A stretch of DNA of 32,272 nucleotides, taken from NCBI GenBank assembly GCA_947074345.1, contig CAMTPH010000025.1, positions 1 to 32,272 on the forward strand, given 5' to 3'. Positions within the stretch are counted from its first letter, which is position 1; every line of letters begins with the position of its first letter. The notes below the pieces were generated by a model, which saw nothing but the letters and a program-made list of their open reading frames with translations, was not told the DNA's origin and made no database searches. A program made the translations under genes and the position numbers. The stretch is from an uncultured Bacteroides sp. (GTDB lineage Bacteria > Bacteroidota > Bacteroidia > Bacteroidales > Bacteroidaceae). Below are positions 1 through 8,058 of the stretch, piece by piece.

Positions 1-34
1 GGAATGACTCATTTTCTATTTTATACAAACTCAA

Positions 35-2719
35 TCAATAACCGAGTTCAAAATCTTTATCGACTGCTTTAACACCCTCTTCCATCCATTTTGGCATAGG
101 TGCATCTTGCAAATAGTGTGAAAAGAATTGGAACATGCGCTTTTGGAAATCAATACGATTGGGTAGCGTGGAAGCCCAATGTGGCTCGTTGACATAGTTC
201 AACAGCCAACAAGGTTTTTGCAAACGTTTCAAGGCTATAAAATATTCGATACCTTGATACCAGGGCACATGACCGTCTTTATCGTTGTGCATAATCAAGA
301 TAGGTGTATTCACCTTATTCATATTAAACAGAGGTGAGTTTTCGATATATAGCATAGGAGATTCCCAGATGCTTCCACCAATGCGGCTCTGACCATGTTC
401 GTATTGGAATGCACGATTTAAACCGGTTCCCCAACGAATACCACCGTATGCGCTCAACATATTGACAACAGGAGCACCCGACTCGATGGCTGCAAATAGA
501 TTGGTGCGAGTTGCTAGATAAGCTACTTGATAACCTCCCCAACTGTGACCTTGTGCACCGATACGTTTTTCGTCAATATATCCTTTTTCAAGTATAGATG
601 TAATGCCGGGCATCACACAGTTGTAACAGCTTTCGCCAGGATAACCATCTGTATAACGCACATCGGGATTGAAGATAATAAACCCTTGACTGATATAAAA
701 AGCATAATCGATGGTTGATCGGCCTGGGCCAACCATGTGATAATTGTACAACGTATTTGAATTGCGTTCGTAGAAATTGACAATCATCGGATACTTCTTG
801 TTCGGATCAAAATCGGTTGGTTTATAGATAACACCTTCCAACGGAGTACCATCGAGCGATATCCAAGAGGTTAGTTCGGCAGTTCCCCACAAAATACCAT
901 CTTGTTGAGCACCGCCATCGGTTAGCTTCAACGATTTCTTAAAGCTCAAATTAGAAAGACGAATATCGGGATATTCCTCGTAACTCTCTTGTGTATAGAT
1001 TACCGCATCTGCTTGTTTCGCCTTTGTAAGACCGGCAACACGAAAATCGCCTGCTAGCAAAGTGTTTGGCTTAGTTGGTTTATTGATTCTTCCTTGGTAG
1101 TAACCGGTTGCTTTGGTTGCTTGATTGAACCCGGTGAGATATTGTGCCACCGCAGGATTAAACGCTCTCTCTTCAGGATCGAGACGAAGCAAAGAGTAAG
1201 TAATCTGTTCGGCGCGACCGTTTACTGTAATATTAATCGGTGCTGTAGCTCCTGTTGGACTAAACTTCCAGATATCATATTTATCGCGTATCAACAAAGC
1301 CTCATCGTTGGTTGTCCAACCGGCTATGCCATACGGATTAGGATAATCGGGTACATCGTTTTCATCATTCCAAGCAGGAAAAGTAGTTGGAGTGGTTAGC
1401 TGATATTTCTGATTTTCTGCAATAGAATAGGTATACCAAACACTATCTTGTGCCGAATACCAACTTGTATAATTACCTTTGGGTGAGAAACTCATATTGC
1501 TTGGATTGGCTTTGGCAATCTCTTTGCGTTCGCCCGATTCAAGGTTGACTGTATAGATGTCATAATAGTTGCGACCACGCCACATACGTTGCGTATCGTA
1601 AGGTGCTGTGGTTGACAATAATGCCACAGCAGCATTTCCTTTATCGGCCAATTGAATATTGGGCAATTCCTTATCGGCCAACTGAACCAACTTGCCGCTA
1701 TTGATATTATATACCGCCATATATGAACGTTTCAAATCGGCAGCTTTATTTACTGTTTGTACAGTATACTGAATGCCTTCATCCCAACTCCATACTTGCA
1801 CATCGGGTCTATCGGCAGCCAACACAGTAGTGTCTTTCTTCAATGGTTCTGGAGAAGTACCAAAGAACAATCGCTCTCCATTTTCTGAAAACGATAGTGC
1901 ACTATGCTGATTGATTATCCATGAATCAGGAAAAGCGATGTTTCCATTTTCAGCGACCATCTGCCCAGGCTGTTGGTTGGTAGAAAGATATAGCGAACTA
2001 ACTATTGCTGTAGAATCTTTGCCGGTGCAAAGCAAGTAAGCCAACTTATCGCCTTTCTCATCAAATGCCATCTTCTTATAACCTGCTTTGGTATCAGAGA
2101 TTAAACGACTACCATTTTCGGGAGTATAAGTATATAAGGTAGAGTCTGAAACGAAGTAAAGCACATTGCCTTTCTTGGCATAATCGAAGCCGGTTACTTT
2201 AGGGAATGTATCTTGACGCGCTCCATCCATAGAGCGAACTATCAATGCAGAATCTTTGGCAGTACCTCGTTGATAGGCCATCCAATCGGCTGTTTTGGAT
2301 GCTTTATACGAACGAATAGAGTCGATTCGTTCTTCCCCACCCGACAGATTATAAATAGTCAAGCTATTCATTGGCATCTTCTTCTTGGGAGTCTTTTTTA
2401 GTTTCAGTTCTTGTACTTCCTCGAAAGCAGGTGTATTGGTAACCAACAGATAGGTAGATGGACTGGTAAATTCGCCATTACTAGCTGGTGAAAAACGAGC
2501 CTTTTCTTGTCCTTTGTCATTGTACAAAAAAACAGTTGCATCGCCTTGCCATGGTTCCATCTTACAGGTTATCCACTTGCCGTTTTCACTAATGCTTTGC
2601 GAAGTAATGCGTTCCCACTCAACCATCTCTTCGAATGTCATAGCCTTGTTTTGTTGTGCCTGTGTTGTTAGCCCCGCAGACAAACAGAGCATAAAGATAA
2701 AATGTTTGTAGATCTTCAT
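35..2719 (-). CDS. Secreted S9 family (prolyl oligopeptidase / DPP-IV-like) serine peptidase
   Basis: Probably an exported peptidase that cleaves short peptides in the periplasm. The chosen ATG at 2717-2719 gives 894 residues beginning with a signal peptide (MKIYKHFIFMLCLSAGL, with QAQQ near the cleavage site). An upstream TTG would place 14 unlikely residues before it. The middle of the protein has the character of the S9 beta-propeller, and the C-terminal third is an alpha/beta hydrolase. The nucleophile motif GHSWGG has its Ser at about residue 726 (codon 542-544). The acid loop HNDKDGHVPW and the final catalytic His in NEPHWAS are both present, so the triad is intact. It is monocistronic as far as can be seen and is transcribed divergently from the metallophosphoesterase gene. 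The family is clear; the substrate cannot be told from sequence. Confidence 0.93.
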   Translation of the reverse strand: MKIYKHFIFMLCLSAGLTTQAQQNKAMTFEEMVEWERITSQSISENGKWITCKMEPWQGDATVFLYNDKGQEKARFSPASNGEFTSPSTYLLVTNTPAFEEVQELKLKKTPKKKMPMNSLTIYNLSGGEERIDSIRSYKASKTADWMAYQRGTAKDSALIVRSMDGARQDTFPKVTGFDYAKKGNVLYFVSDSTLYTYTPENGSRLISDTKAGYKKMAFDEKGDKLAYLLCTGKDSTAIVSSLYLSTNQQPGQMVAENGNIAFPDSWIINQHSALSFSENGERLFFGTSPEPLKKDTTVLAADRPDVQVWSWDEGIQYTVQTVNKAADLKRSYMAVYNINSGKLVQLADKELPNIQLADKGNAAVALLSTTAPYDTQRMWRGRNYYDIYTVNLESGERKEIAKANPSNMSFSPKGNYTSWYSAQDSVWYTYSIAENQKYQLTTPTTFPAWNDENDVPDYPNPYGIAGWTTNDEALLIRDKYDIWKFSPTGATAPINITVNGRAEQITYSLLRLDPEERAFNPAVAQYLTGFNQATKATGYYQGRINKPTKPNTLLAGDFRVAGLTKAKQADAVIYTQESYEEYPDIRLSNLSFKKSLKLTDGGAQQDGILWGTAELTSWISLDGTPLEGVIYKPTDFDPNKKYPMIVNFYERNSNTLYNYHMVGPGRSTIDYAFYISQGFIIFNPDVRYTDGYPGESCYNCVMPGITSILEKGYIDEKRIGAQGHSWGGYQVAYLATRTNLFAAIESGAPVVNMLSAYGGIRWGTGLNRAFQYEHGQSRIGGSIWESPMLYIENSPLFNMNKVNTPILIMHNDKDGHVPWYQGIEYFIALKRLQKPCWLLNYVNEPHWASTLPNRIDFQKRMFQFFSHYLQDAPMPKWMEEGVKAVDKDFELGY

Positions 2720-2933
2720 AAATAATCTTGATTTATCGTATATTGTTAGCGATATTAACAAAAAGATTGCACATTATCAAATTAAGCATCATTTTATTTG
2801 ATATTACTCTGGATTTATTGACATAACAGAGATAAAAATGGCTTATTGGGTAAACTATTTTCCACTAATAATTGGCAACCCCCTTTATATTTCTTATATT
2901 CATTATAAAAATAGAATCGATAAAATTATTGTT

Positions 2934-3635
2934 ATGAAAATCTGTGTAATCAGCGACATTCATGGGTCTACCCTTTGGGAAGATATAGTAAGGAAAGAGA
3001 AAGAGCAGGTAGATCGTTTTGTATTCTTGGGCGATTATGTAGATGATAAAAAGAAACTCTCTACGGCTGAAGAGCAGATTGAGAATTTATTGAATATCCT
3101 CGATTTTAAGGAAGAGTACGAACATGTTGATTTACTGATTGGTAATCACGACTTACAATACATAGGTGGTGCACGCAGCAAGGACTTCGACAGACAACTC
3201 TTTGCACCCATGCAAGAGATATTGATGGATGCCATTCATGATCAGACTATCCAGGTATGTGTTTGTTACGACAAATATCTATTCTCGCATGCCGGTGTTA
3301 GTAAGATTTGGATGAAAGAGCAAGGACTAATGAGTTATGATGCCATCAACAAACGGTTTCAGCACAATCCACTCTCAGTTGACTTTGTTTATAAGCCCAA
3401 CAATGATCCATCGGGCGATGATGTGTATCAATCACCTCTCTGGATTAGACCCGACTCATTGATACAATCGATGGATGAAAGCCATTATCAGGTAGTGGGC
3501 CACTCACGTATCAAAGAGATATTTGTAAATGAGCAGGACAATAAAAAGATTATATTCACCGACAATGAGTTAAAGGGTTATATCGTTGTGGAAAGTAATG
3601 ACAAAGATGCCATAACCATAAAAGATATGCTATAA
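2934..3635 (+). CDS. Calcineurin-like metallophosphoesterase
   Basis: A 233-residue soluble phosphoesterase of the calcineurin-like superfamily. Metal-binding motifs appear in the usual order: SDIHG (Asp8, His10), LGDYVDD, IGNHD, then FSHAG and a late VGHS. These place a two-metal centre that hydrolyses phosphomono- or diesters. The ATG at 2934 is chosen because the superfamily's first strand (MKICVISDIHG) starts there; an in-frame ATG at 2838 would add 32 residues with no family character. There is no signal peptide, so it is probably cytosolic. A strong stem-loop follows 30 bp after the stop. The substrate is not predictable; Ser/Thr-phosphatase-like or nucleotide phosphatase activity are the usual options. 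Confidence 0.85.
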   Translation: MKICVISDIHGSTLWEDIVRKEKEQVDRFVFLGDYVDDKKKLSTAEEQIENLLNILDFKEEYEHVDLLIGNHDLQYIGGARSKDFDRQLFAPMQEILMDAIHDQTIQVCVCYDKYLFSHAGVSKIWMKEQGLMSYDAINKRFQHNPLSVDFVYKPNNDPSGDDVYQSPLWIRPDSLIQSMDESHYQVVGHSRIKEIFVNEQDNKKIIFTDNELKGYIVVESNDKDAITIKDML

Positions 3636-3665
3636 TACTTATATGCATTATATTGCTAAAGATAA

Positions 3666-3697
3666 AGGGCTGAATTCCTAGTAAAGAATTCAGCCCT
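3666..3697. terminator. Bidirectional stem-loop terminator
   Basis: A perfect 12-bp inverted repeat (AGGGCTGAATTC, 8-nt loop, GAATTCAGCCCT) lies between two convergent genes, the metallophosphoesterase (+) and the peroxidase (-). The flanks are AT-rich but there is no long T-run on either side. It probably serves both transcripts. Confidence 0.75.
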
Positions 3698-3836
3698 AAC
3701 TATTGAGTAACATCTTATTTATACAACACTATAAAGGATGAAATAATCATCTTATACGAGTCATCACTTTAAGAGTGATTTATGAAACGATAATAATCAT
3801 TTTGCTTTATAATATTAGTCACCATGTGGCGTATCT

Positions 3837-4325
3837 TTATTTTATCAAACGGTTTTCTAGTAAGAAACGTTCTATCTTAGATGGTGTAGTAATAGAACCA
3901 AATCGTTTGATTGGCTTACCGTTTCTGTCTATGATAAACTTAGTAAAATTCCATTTGATAGAATCTGTTAGTGTACCTTTCAGCTCCGATTTTAAATATT
4001 TGAAAAGCGGAAGCGCGTTGTTTCCATTAACATTAATCTTACTGAACATTTGGAAAGTAACTCCGTAATTGATTACACATCCTCCTTCAATAGACGATTC
4101 ATCTCCTGGTTCTTGATGCCCAAACTGATTACAAGGAAAGCCCAAAACAACTAAACCCTGATCTTTGTATTTCTTATACAGAATCTCTAATCCTTCTAAC
4201 TGTGGTGTAAAGCCGCACTTACTTGCTGTATTTACTACCACTACAACTTTTCCTGCATAATCAGACATACTGATTTCTTTGTTTCCTCTCAGATTCATGG
4301 CTGAGAAATCATAAAACTTTTCCAT
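3837..4325 (-). CDS. gpx: Glutathione peroxidase-like thiol peroxidase
   Basis: A 162-residue GPx-fold peroxidase that reduces hydrogen peroxide or organic hydroperoxides, probably with thioredoxin as donor as in other bacterial Cys-type GPx. The peroxidatic Cys37 sits in NTASKCGFT, where animal enzymes have selenocysteine. The conserved Gln67 follows in FPCNQFG, and the Trp/Asn motif appears as WNFTKF near residue 125. Cys65 in the FPCNQ motif is typical of the family. There is no signal peptide, so it acts in the cytosol. It lies downstream of the MarR gene but is separated by a terminator, and it has its own -7 box overlapped by a palindrome also found before the MarR gene. This suggests peroxide-inducible control by that regulator. 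Confidence 0.93.
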   Translation of the reverse strand: MEKFYDFSAMNLRGNKEISMSDYAGKVVVVVNTASKCGFTPQLEGLEILYKKYKDQGLVVLGFPCNQFGHQEPGDESSIEGGCVINYGVTFQMFSKINVNGNNALPLFKYLKSELKGTLTDSIKWNFTKFIIDRNGKPIKRFGSITTPSKIERFLLENRLIK

Positions 4326-4341
4326 ATCTACTATTTATTTT

Positions 4342-4357
4342 ATATCGCGTGCGATGT
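4342..4357. promoter_or_regulatory. Operator-like palindrome O1 (gpx leader)
   Basis: ATATCG-CGTG-CGATGT is one mismatch from the palindrome ATATCG-N4-CGATAT. It lies 17-32 bp upstream of the gpx start and just downstream of the predicted -7 box, where a bound repressor would act as a roadblock. It is one of three copies around the gpx and marR promoters. Confidence 0.6.
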
Positions 4358-4371
4358 TTAATTAATAGGTG

Positions 4372-4379
4372 CAAAGGTA
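4372..4379 (-). promoter_or_regulatory. gpx promoter -7 box
   Basis: On the minus strand this reads TACCTTTG, matching the Bacteroidetes -7 consensus TAnnTTTG, 47-54 bp upstream of the gpx ATG. The -33 position expected at 4399-4402 has no TTTG; it falls inside the distal half of operator O2. Confidence 0.6.
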
Positions 4380-4386
4380 GAATTTA

Positions 4387-4402
4387 ATATCGTATGCGAT
4401 AT
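4387..4402. promoter_or_regulatory. Operator-like palindrome O2 (gpx core promoter)
   Basis: A perfect dyad ATATCG-TATG-CGATAT. It starts 7 bp upstream of the gpx -7 box and covers the -33 position, so occupancy would block RNA polymerase. The same arrangement recurs at the marR promoter. Confidence 0.7.
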
Positions 4403-4453
4403 ATTTATGCCGTTAATAATAATTAAACTGAAACAATGTAGATTATAAGAAAT

Positions 4454-4485
4454 GAGGAGCGTAATCATGATTGAATACGCTCCTC
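4454..4485 (-). terminator. Terminator after the MarR gene
   Basis: A perfect 10-bp stem (GAGGAGCGTA / TACGCTCCTC) with a 12-nt loop, 21 bp beyond the MarR stop. On the minus strand it is followed by TTTCTTATAATC. It separates the MarR transcript from gpx. Confidence 0.75.
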
Positions 4486-4506
4486 GCTACCTCGTTTATT
4501 ATAATA

Positions 4507-4980
4507 CTATTGATTATCTTTTTGCTTTTCTTGAAGAAATTGAATCAGCTTCCATAGATCATCATGCATTCTATCCAGTTGTTTGGATGTAAGAGGATTA
4601 CTTTTCACAAAAGATGAACCCAAAGCACATGTCATATCCAAACATTGCTCTTTGACCTGCATGGCTTTATCAGTCAAAGATATCAGAACCTGTCGAGAAT
4701 CTTCAGTACCTTTCTCTCTCGCAACCAATCCTTGAGTTTCCATTCGTTTTAGAAGTGGAGTTACAGTATTGGTATTTAAGATTAGTTCTTTTGCTATATC
4801 ATTAACGGGAGTTGGAATGCCACGCTCCCACAACACCATAAGAACGATATATTGCGGATAGGTAATGCCGATTTTATCGAAATAGCTTTGATATTCATGC
4901 ACTACTAAACGCGACAAGGCATACAACGGAAAACACAACTGGTTTTTCAGTTTTAGGTTATCATATTTATCTTCTTCCAT
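4507..4980 (-). CDS. MarR family regulator, OhrR-like organic peroxide sensor
   Basis: A 157-residue winged-helix repressor with the OhrR/MgrA look at its N-terminus (QLCFPLYALSRL). Cys16 corresponds to the reactive Cys15 of Bacillus subtilis OhrR. Tyr30 and Tyr41 sit at the same distances as Tyr29 and Tyr40, which hold that Cys thiolate. Recognition helix and wing are at about residues 65-100 (LNTNTVTPLLKRM, then a wing with EDSRQ). Two further Cys (113, 118) could allow disulfide-type sensing. No ohr/osmC gene is nearby. Three copies of one palindrome lie at its own promoter and at the gpx promoter, which points to autoregulation plus control of gpx. Its exact oxidant cannot be told from sequence. 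Confidence 0.88.
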   Translation of the reverse strand: MEEDKYDNLKLKNQLCFPLYALSRLVVHEYQSYFDKIGITYPQYIVLMVLWERGIPTPVNDIAKELILNTNTVTPLLKRMETQGLVAREKGTEDSRQVLISLTDKAMQVKEQCLDMTCALGSSFVKSNPLTSKQLDRMHDDLWKLIQFLQEKQKDNQ

Positions 4981-5065
4981 ACATAAATTACATTTAATAT
5001 CTATTCTTCAATTACGTTTACAACCATTTGCTTACCGCCATTAACAGCAGTATCATCTCTGATTT

Positions 5066-5086
5066 ATATCGTTTACAACGCTATAT
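5066..5086. promoter_or_regulatory. Degenerate fourth operator-like site
   Basis: ATATCG, seven bases, then CGCTATAT give an imperfect dyad just downstream of the MarR -7 box, mirroring the position of O1 relative to gpx. The spacing differs from the three better sites, so this is tentative. Confidence 0.25.
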
Positions 5087-5093
5087 TATAATA

Positions 5094-5101
5094 CAAATAT
5101 A
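5094..5101 (-). promoter_or_regulatory. marR promoter -7 box
   Basis: The minus strand reads TATATTTG, an exact match to TAnnTTTG. The leader to the MarR ATG would be about 110 nt. No TTTG exists at the expected -33 position (5121-5124), which lies inside palindrome O3. Confidence 0.55.
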
Positions 5102-5109
5102 GATATTCA

Positions 5110-5125
5110 ATATCGTACACGATAT
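5110..5125. promoter_or_regulatory. Operator-like palindrome O3 (marR core promoter)
   Basis: A perfect dyad ATATCG-TACA-CGATAT starting 8 bp upstream of the marR -7 box. It matches O2 in both half-sites and in position relative to the promoter, so it is the likely autoregulatory operator. Confidence 0.7.
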
Positions 5126-5145
5126 ATTAATGGGTTAAAAATTGA

Positions 5146-5194
5146 AAAAGCATGATATGTTCAAGTTAAGTAACAAGCATACAATCATGCTTTT
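5146..5194. repeat. Inverted repeat in a divergent intergenic region
   Basis: AAAAGCATGAT and ATCATGCTTTT form a perfect 11-bp stem around a 27-nt loop. It resembles a bidirectional terminator but lies between two divergently transcribed genes, where no visible transcript ends. Its role is unknown. Confidence 0.5.
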
Positions 5195-5276
5195 AGTCTA
5201 AAAAACACCTTACTTTCAAATCAATCTCCTTGCTATTCTGTTGTATATATAAGGTATATTTAAAACATTAAGAGTT

Positions 5277-5720
5277 ATGATGAATATAATGAAAGCAGAA
5301 AATATAGCTCGCGATTTTTATGGAGCTATCGATTGTCGTGATTGGAACAAGTTTGAAGCAATCATGGTAGACAAGGTAAATATTGCAATGAAATCTCCCG
5401 AAAGAGAGAAGAAAGGTATCATGACCAAACAGGCCATATCTGCCATGTGGCAAGAACAGTTTGCTATGATTTATGATAGAACTTGCCATGTAATCAAGAA
5501 CATCGAGTCTGCACTCAAAGAAGACAAAGTATATGTAAAAACAGATATTGACTCAACGCATTTCTTAGGAGATGAAAAGTGGACAGGCATAGGTACATAC
5601 ATTTTCATCATTCAAGTAGTCGATGATAAATACAAAATCACCGACTTAGACTACACACTACAAATAGTAACGGGTGATGTTGCTTTGAGAGATAGAATGG
5701 TAGCCCTACGCAAATATTAA
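5277..5720 (+). CDS. NTF2-like / SnoaL-type small protein
   Basis: A 147-residue protein with the pattern of the NTF2-like cone fold: an N-terminal helix pair (ENIARDFYGAIDCRDWNKFEAIM), a helix carrying the Trp of SAMWQEQF, and C-terminal strands (KVYVKTDID, YIFIIQVVDDKYKITDLDY). Such proteins can be small-molecule isomerases, binding proteins or domains with no known function, and no catalytic residues can be assigned. Three candidate ATGs lie close together (5277, 5280, 5289); the first is used. It is divergent from the MarR gene and its stop overlaps the stop of the convergent YeeE gene by four bases. Product function is unknown. Confidence 0.75.
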   Translation: MMNIMKAENIARDFYGAIDCRDWNKFEAIMVDKVNIAMKSPEREKKGIMTKQAISAMWQEQFAMIYDRTCHVIKNIESALKEDKVYVKTDIDSTHFLGDEKWTGIGTYIFIIQVVDDKYKITDLDYTLQIVTGDVALRDRMVALRKY

Positions 5721-6754
5721 TCAGATTTCTTGTGGCGAGTATAGAAGAAGTATCCTGTAGTAAGAAAACCGATAAAGGTAAAGATGGCGAAGACGTATGA
5801 ACTAATGGCTATCTGCATACCCCCACTGATAATATGTCCGCTAGTACAACCGCCTGCTATTCGCGCACCAAAGATTAGAATAAATCCACCTATCAAGGCC
5901 CAAATAATACGTTTGGGCTTAGATACTCCTTTGTATTCTACCCAGCGACCATACATTATCTTCACTTGGAATGTTCCGGTTGCTGCAGCATAAACAAAAC
6001 CGGCGAACATAGCGCCTATTAAAAACAAGGCTTCCCATACACCCGAATTTACAATAGCATGATAATAACTATTGTTTGTTATGCCCAAGATGGTATCGCC
6101 CACATATGGATAAGAAGCTGACGCACCCATTGGTCTATTCATCCATCCTTTATAAAATAAAAGCACATTGAGTAAGGCAAGTCCTACTGCAGTAAGTATC
6201 CACCTTTTACTTTTAATATCATTTTTCACATCGACCTGATGAAGTAGAAAAGCACCAACAATCATCACTATCGCTATTAGTATCGTTATGATGATATAGC
6301 CTATCGAGAATGTATCGCCCATCAAACTATAAAGAGATATCTTTCCTAAATCGGTTCCTAGCAAAGGCAATATTAACGGATAAATCAATGTATAAACGAT
6401 GCCACCTATCAAACCGCCTATTATACCAAAGAAAGCATCTATCGAACCTTGCCCTAAAGAGACAGGTAGCGTACCGGGACAATAGCCCAATATAGACATG
6501 CCAATACCAAATATAAGTCCACCAATTGTTGTACCAATAAGATAGAACGGCTTAATATGAAAATGAGCATTACCATTTACCAATTCAAGTAAAAGCAACA
6601 GACTACCTACGCCCAATACCAACATAATGGTTTTGGCAACGGTAAAATCTTTCAGCATTGATAATCCGGCTATGGTATTGTATTTATTCAATCCACCGAA
6701 GCTCAACAGCCATCCAAATATAAAACCAGCAAAGATTATTACGATTACTCCCAT
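5717..6754 (-). CDS. YeeE/YedE family sulfur (thiosulfate-type) transporter
   Basis: A 345-residue inner-membrane protein with about nine to ten hydrophobic segments. It has the two internal repeats of the YeeE/YedE (DUF395) family. Each repeat carries a Cys motif: GYCPGTLPVSLGQG near residue 90 and GGCTSGHIISGG near residue 300. In characterised relatives (TsuA/YeeE) these cysteines pass thiosulfate across the membrane. Length matches the full, two-repeat E. coli YeeE rather than the split half-size forms. No tusA-like or rhodanese gene is adjacent, so the sulfur species carried is inferred only from the family. Its 3' end overlaps the convergent NTF2-like gene. Confidence 0.88.
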   Translation of the reverse strand: MGVIVIIFAGFIFGWLLSFGGLNKYNTIAGLSMLKDFTVAKTIMLVLGVGSLLLLLELVNGNAHFHIKPFYLIGTTIGGLIFGIGMSILGYCPGTLPVSLGQGSIDAFFGIIGGLIGGIVYTLIYPLILPLLGTDLGKISLYSLMGDTFSIGYIIITILIAIVMIVGAFLLHQVDVKNDIKSKRWILTAVGLALLNVLLFYKGWMNRPMGASASYPYVGDTILGITNNSYYHAIVNSGVWEALFLIGAMFAGFVYAAATGTFQVKIMYGRWVEYKGVSKPKRIIWALIGGFILIFGARIAGGCTSGHIISGGMQIAISSYVFAIFTFIGFLTTGYFFYTRHKKSD

Positions 6755-6854
6755 GTTTATTAAAGTATTGAGTTAATACATCTTATATATATAGATAACA
6801 ATAGCTGCCACAGCATTGTTCTTTTTTGCTTAAACAGAGGGGAGATATAAAGAA

Positions 6855-6890
6855 GCCGATACACAAACAAGAGAATATTTGTGCATCGGC
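6855..6890 (-). terminator. his operon terminator
   Basis: A 13-bp stem with one mismatch (GCCGATaCACAAA / TTTGTGcATCGGC) and a 10-nt loop, 30 bp after the hisB stop. On the minus strand it is followed by TTCTTTATATC. Confidence 0.75.
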
Positions 6891-6919
6891 ATTAGTGGTT
6901 TGTTGTATGTAAAGATAAA

Positions 6920-8047
6920 CTATAAGACTCCTTTACTCGAAGGCAATTGGTAATTGTAAATATCTCTACGGATAGCCATCTTGATGGCACGAGCCAAAGC
7001 TTTAAAGATACCTTCTATCTTATGATGCTCGTTTTGTCCTTCGGCTTTGATGTTTAGATTCATCTTGGCTGCATCGCTCAATGACTTAAAGAAATGAAGG
7101 AACATCTCGGTTGGCATATCACCAATCATTTCACGTTTGAACTCAGCATCCCACACCAACCAAGGGCGACCACCAAAATCAAGAACTACCTGACAGAAAC
7201 AATCATCCATAGGCAACGCATATCCATATCGTTCAATGCCGCGCTTATCGCCCAATGCTTGGTTTATGCAATCACCTAGAGCGATGGCAGTATCTTCGAT
7301 GGTATGATGTTCATCTACCTCCAAATCTCCCTTCACTAAAATAGATAAATCCATACCCGAGTGCTTACCTATCTGTTCTAACATATGGTCGAAGAAGCCT
7401 AAGCCGGTAGATATTTGGCAAAGGCCACTACCATCGAGATTGATAGAAACAGAGATATCAGTCTCTTTGGTTTTGCGTTGCACCGAAGCTTTTCGTTCGC
7501 CGGCAAATAAGAAGTCGGCTATACGATCCCAATCGGTAGTAGCAAGTACACAGTAAGGTTCTAAATCAGTATTGTGTAAGACAGATGCATCCTTTTGTAA
7601 GAAGATAGCTTTGGAACCCAGGTTCTTTGCCAACTCTACATCGGTAGCACGATCACCAATCACAAAGCTACCAGCTAAATCGTATTCGGGATTGTCGATG
7701 TATTTAGTTAACATACCAGTACGTGGTTTGCGCGTTGGTGCATTATCTTCGGGAAAGCTACGATCAATAAATACTTCATCGAACTCAATGCCCTCTCCTT
7801 TCAATGTATTCATCACCAAGTTGTGTACCGGCCAGAAGGTATCTTCGGGAAAAGAATCTGTGCCCAGTCCATCTTGATTGGTAACCATTGCCAATTCAAA
7901 ATCGAGTTTATCGGCAATGAAACTTAAATTGCGAAACATCTTGGGGTAGAACTCCAGTTTCTCGAAAGCATCCAACTGATAGTCTAATGGCGGTTCGATA
8001 ACCAATGTGCCATCTCTATCAATAAACAATACTTTTTTCTTATTCAT
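6920..8047 (-). CDS. hisB: Bifunctional histidinol-phosphatase / imidazoleglycerol-phosphate dehydratase
   Basis: A 375-residue fusion catalysing two steps of histidine synthesis. Residues about 1-165 are a HAD phosphatase (LFIDRDGT with Asp10 and Asp12, later [16 protein letters not shown]) that dephosphorylates histidinol phosphate. Residues about 180-375 are the dehydratase, with the metal-binding His motifs [14 protein letters not shown] and [16 protein letters not shown]. The length and order match the E. coli bifunctional HisB. It is the last gene of hisGDCB, 11 bp after hisC, and is followed by a terminator. Confidence 0.97.
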   Translation of the reverse strand: MNKKKVLFIDRDGTLVIEPPLDYQLDAFEKLEFYPKMFRNLSFIADKLDFELAMVTNQDGLGTDSFPEDTFWPVHNLVMNTLKGEGIEFDEVFIDRSFPEDNAPTRKPRTGMLTKYIDNPEYDLAGSFVIGDRATDVELAKNLGSKAIFLQKDASVLHNTDLEPYCVLATTDWDRIADFLFAGERKASVQRKTKETDISVSINLDGSGLCQISTGLGFFDHMLEQIGKHSGMDLSILVKGDLEVDEHHTIEDTAIALGDCINQALGDKRGIERYGYALPMDDCFCQVVLDFGGRPWLVWDAEFKREMIGDMPTEMFLHFFKSLSDAAKMNLNIKAEGQNEHHKIEGIFKALARAIKMAIRRDIYNYQLPSSKGVL

Positions 8048-8058
8048 ATTGGTTTGTT

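Noticed and set aside
2720..2761. N-terminal extension of the S9 peptidase from a TTG
   Set aside because: The extension puts charged residues before a clear signal peptide; the ATG at 2717-2719 is the natural start.
5230..5262. Promoter for the NTF2-like gene (TTG, then TATATTTA)
   Set aside because: The spacer is 22 bp and the -7 box lacks its final G, so it is too weak to list.
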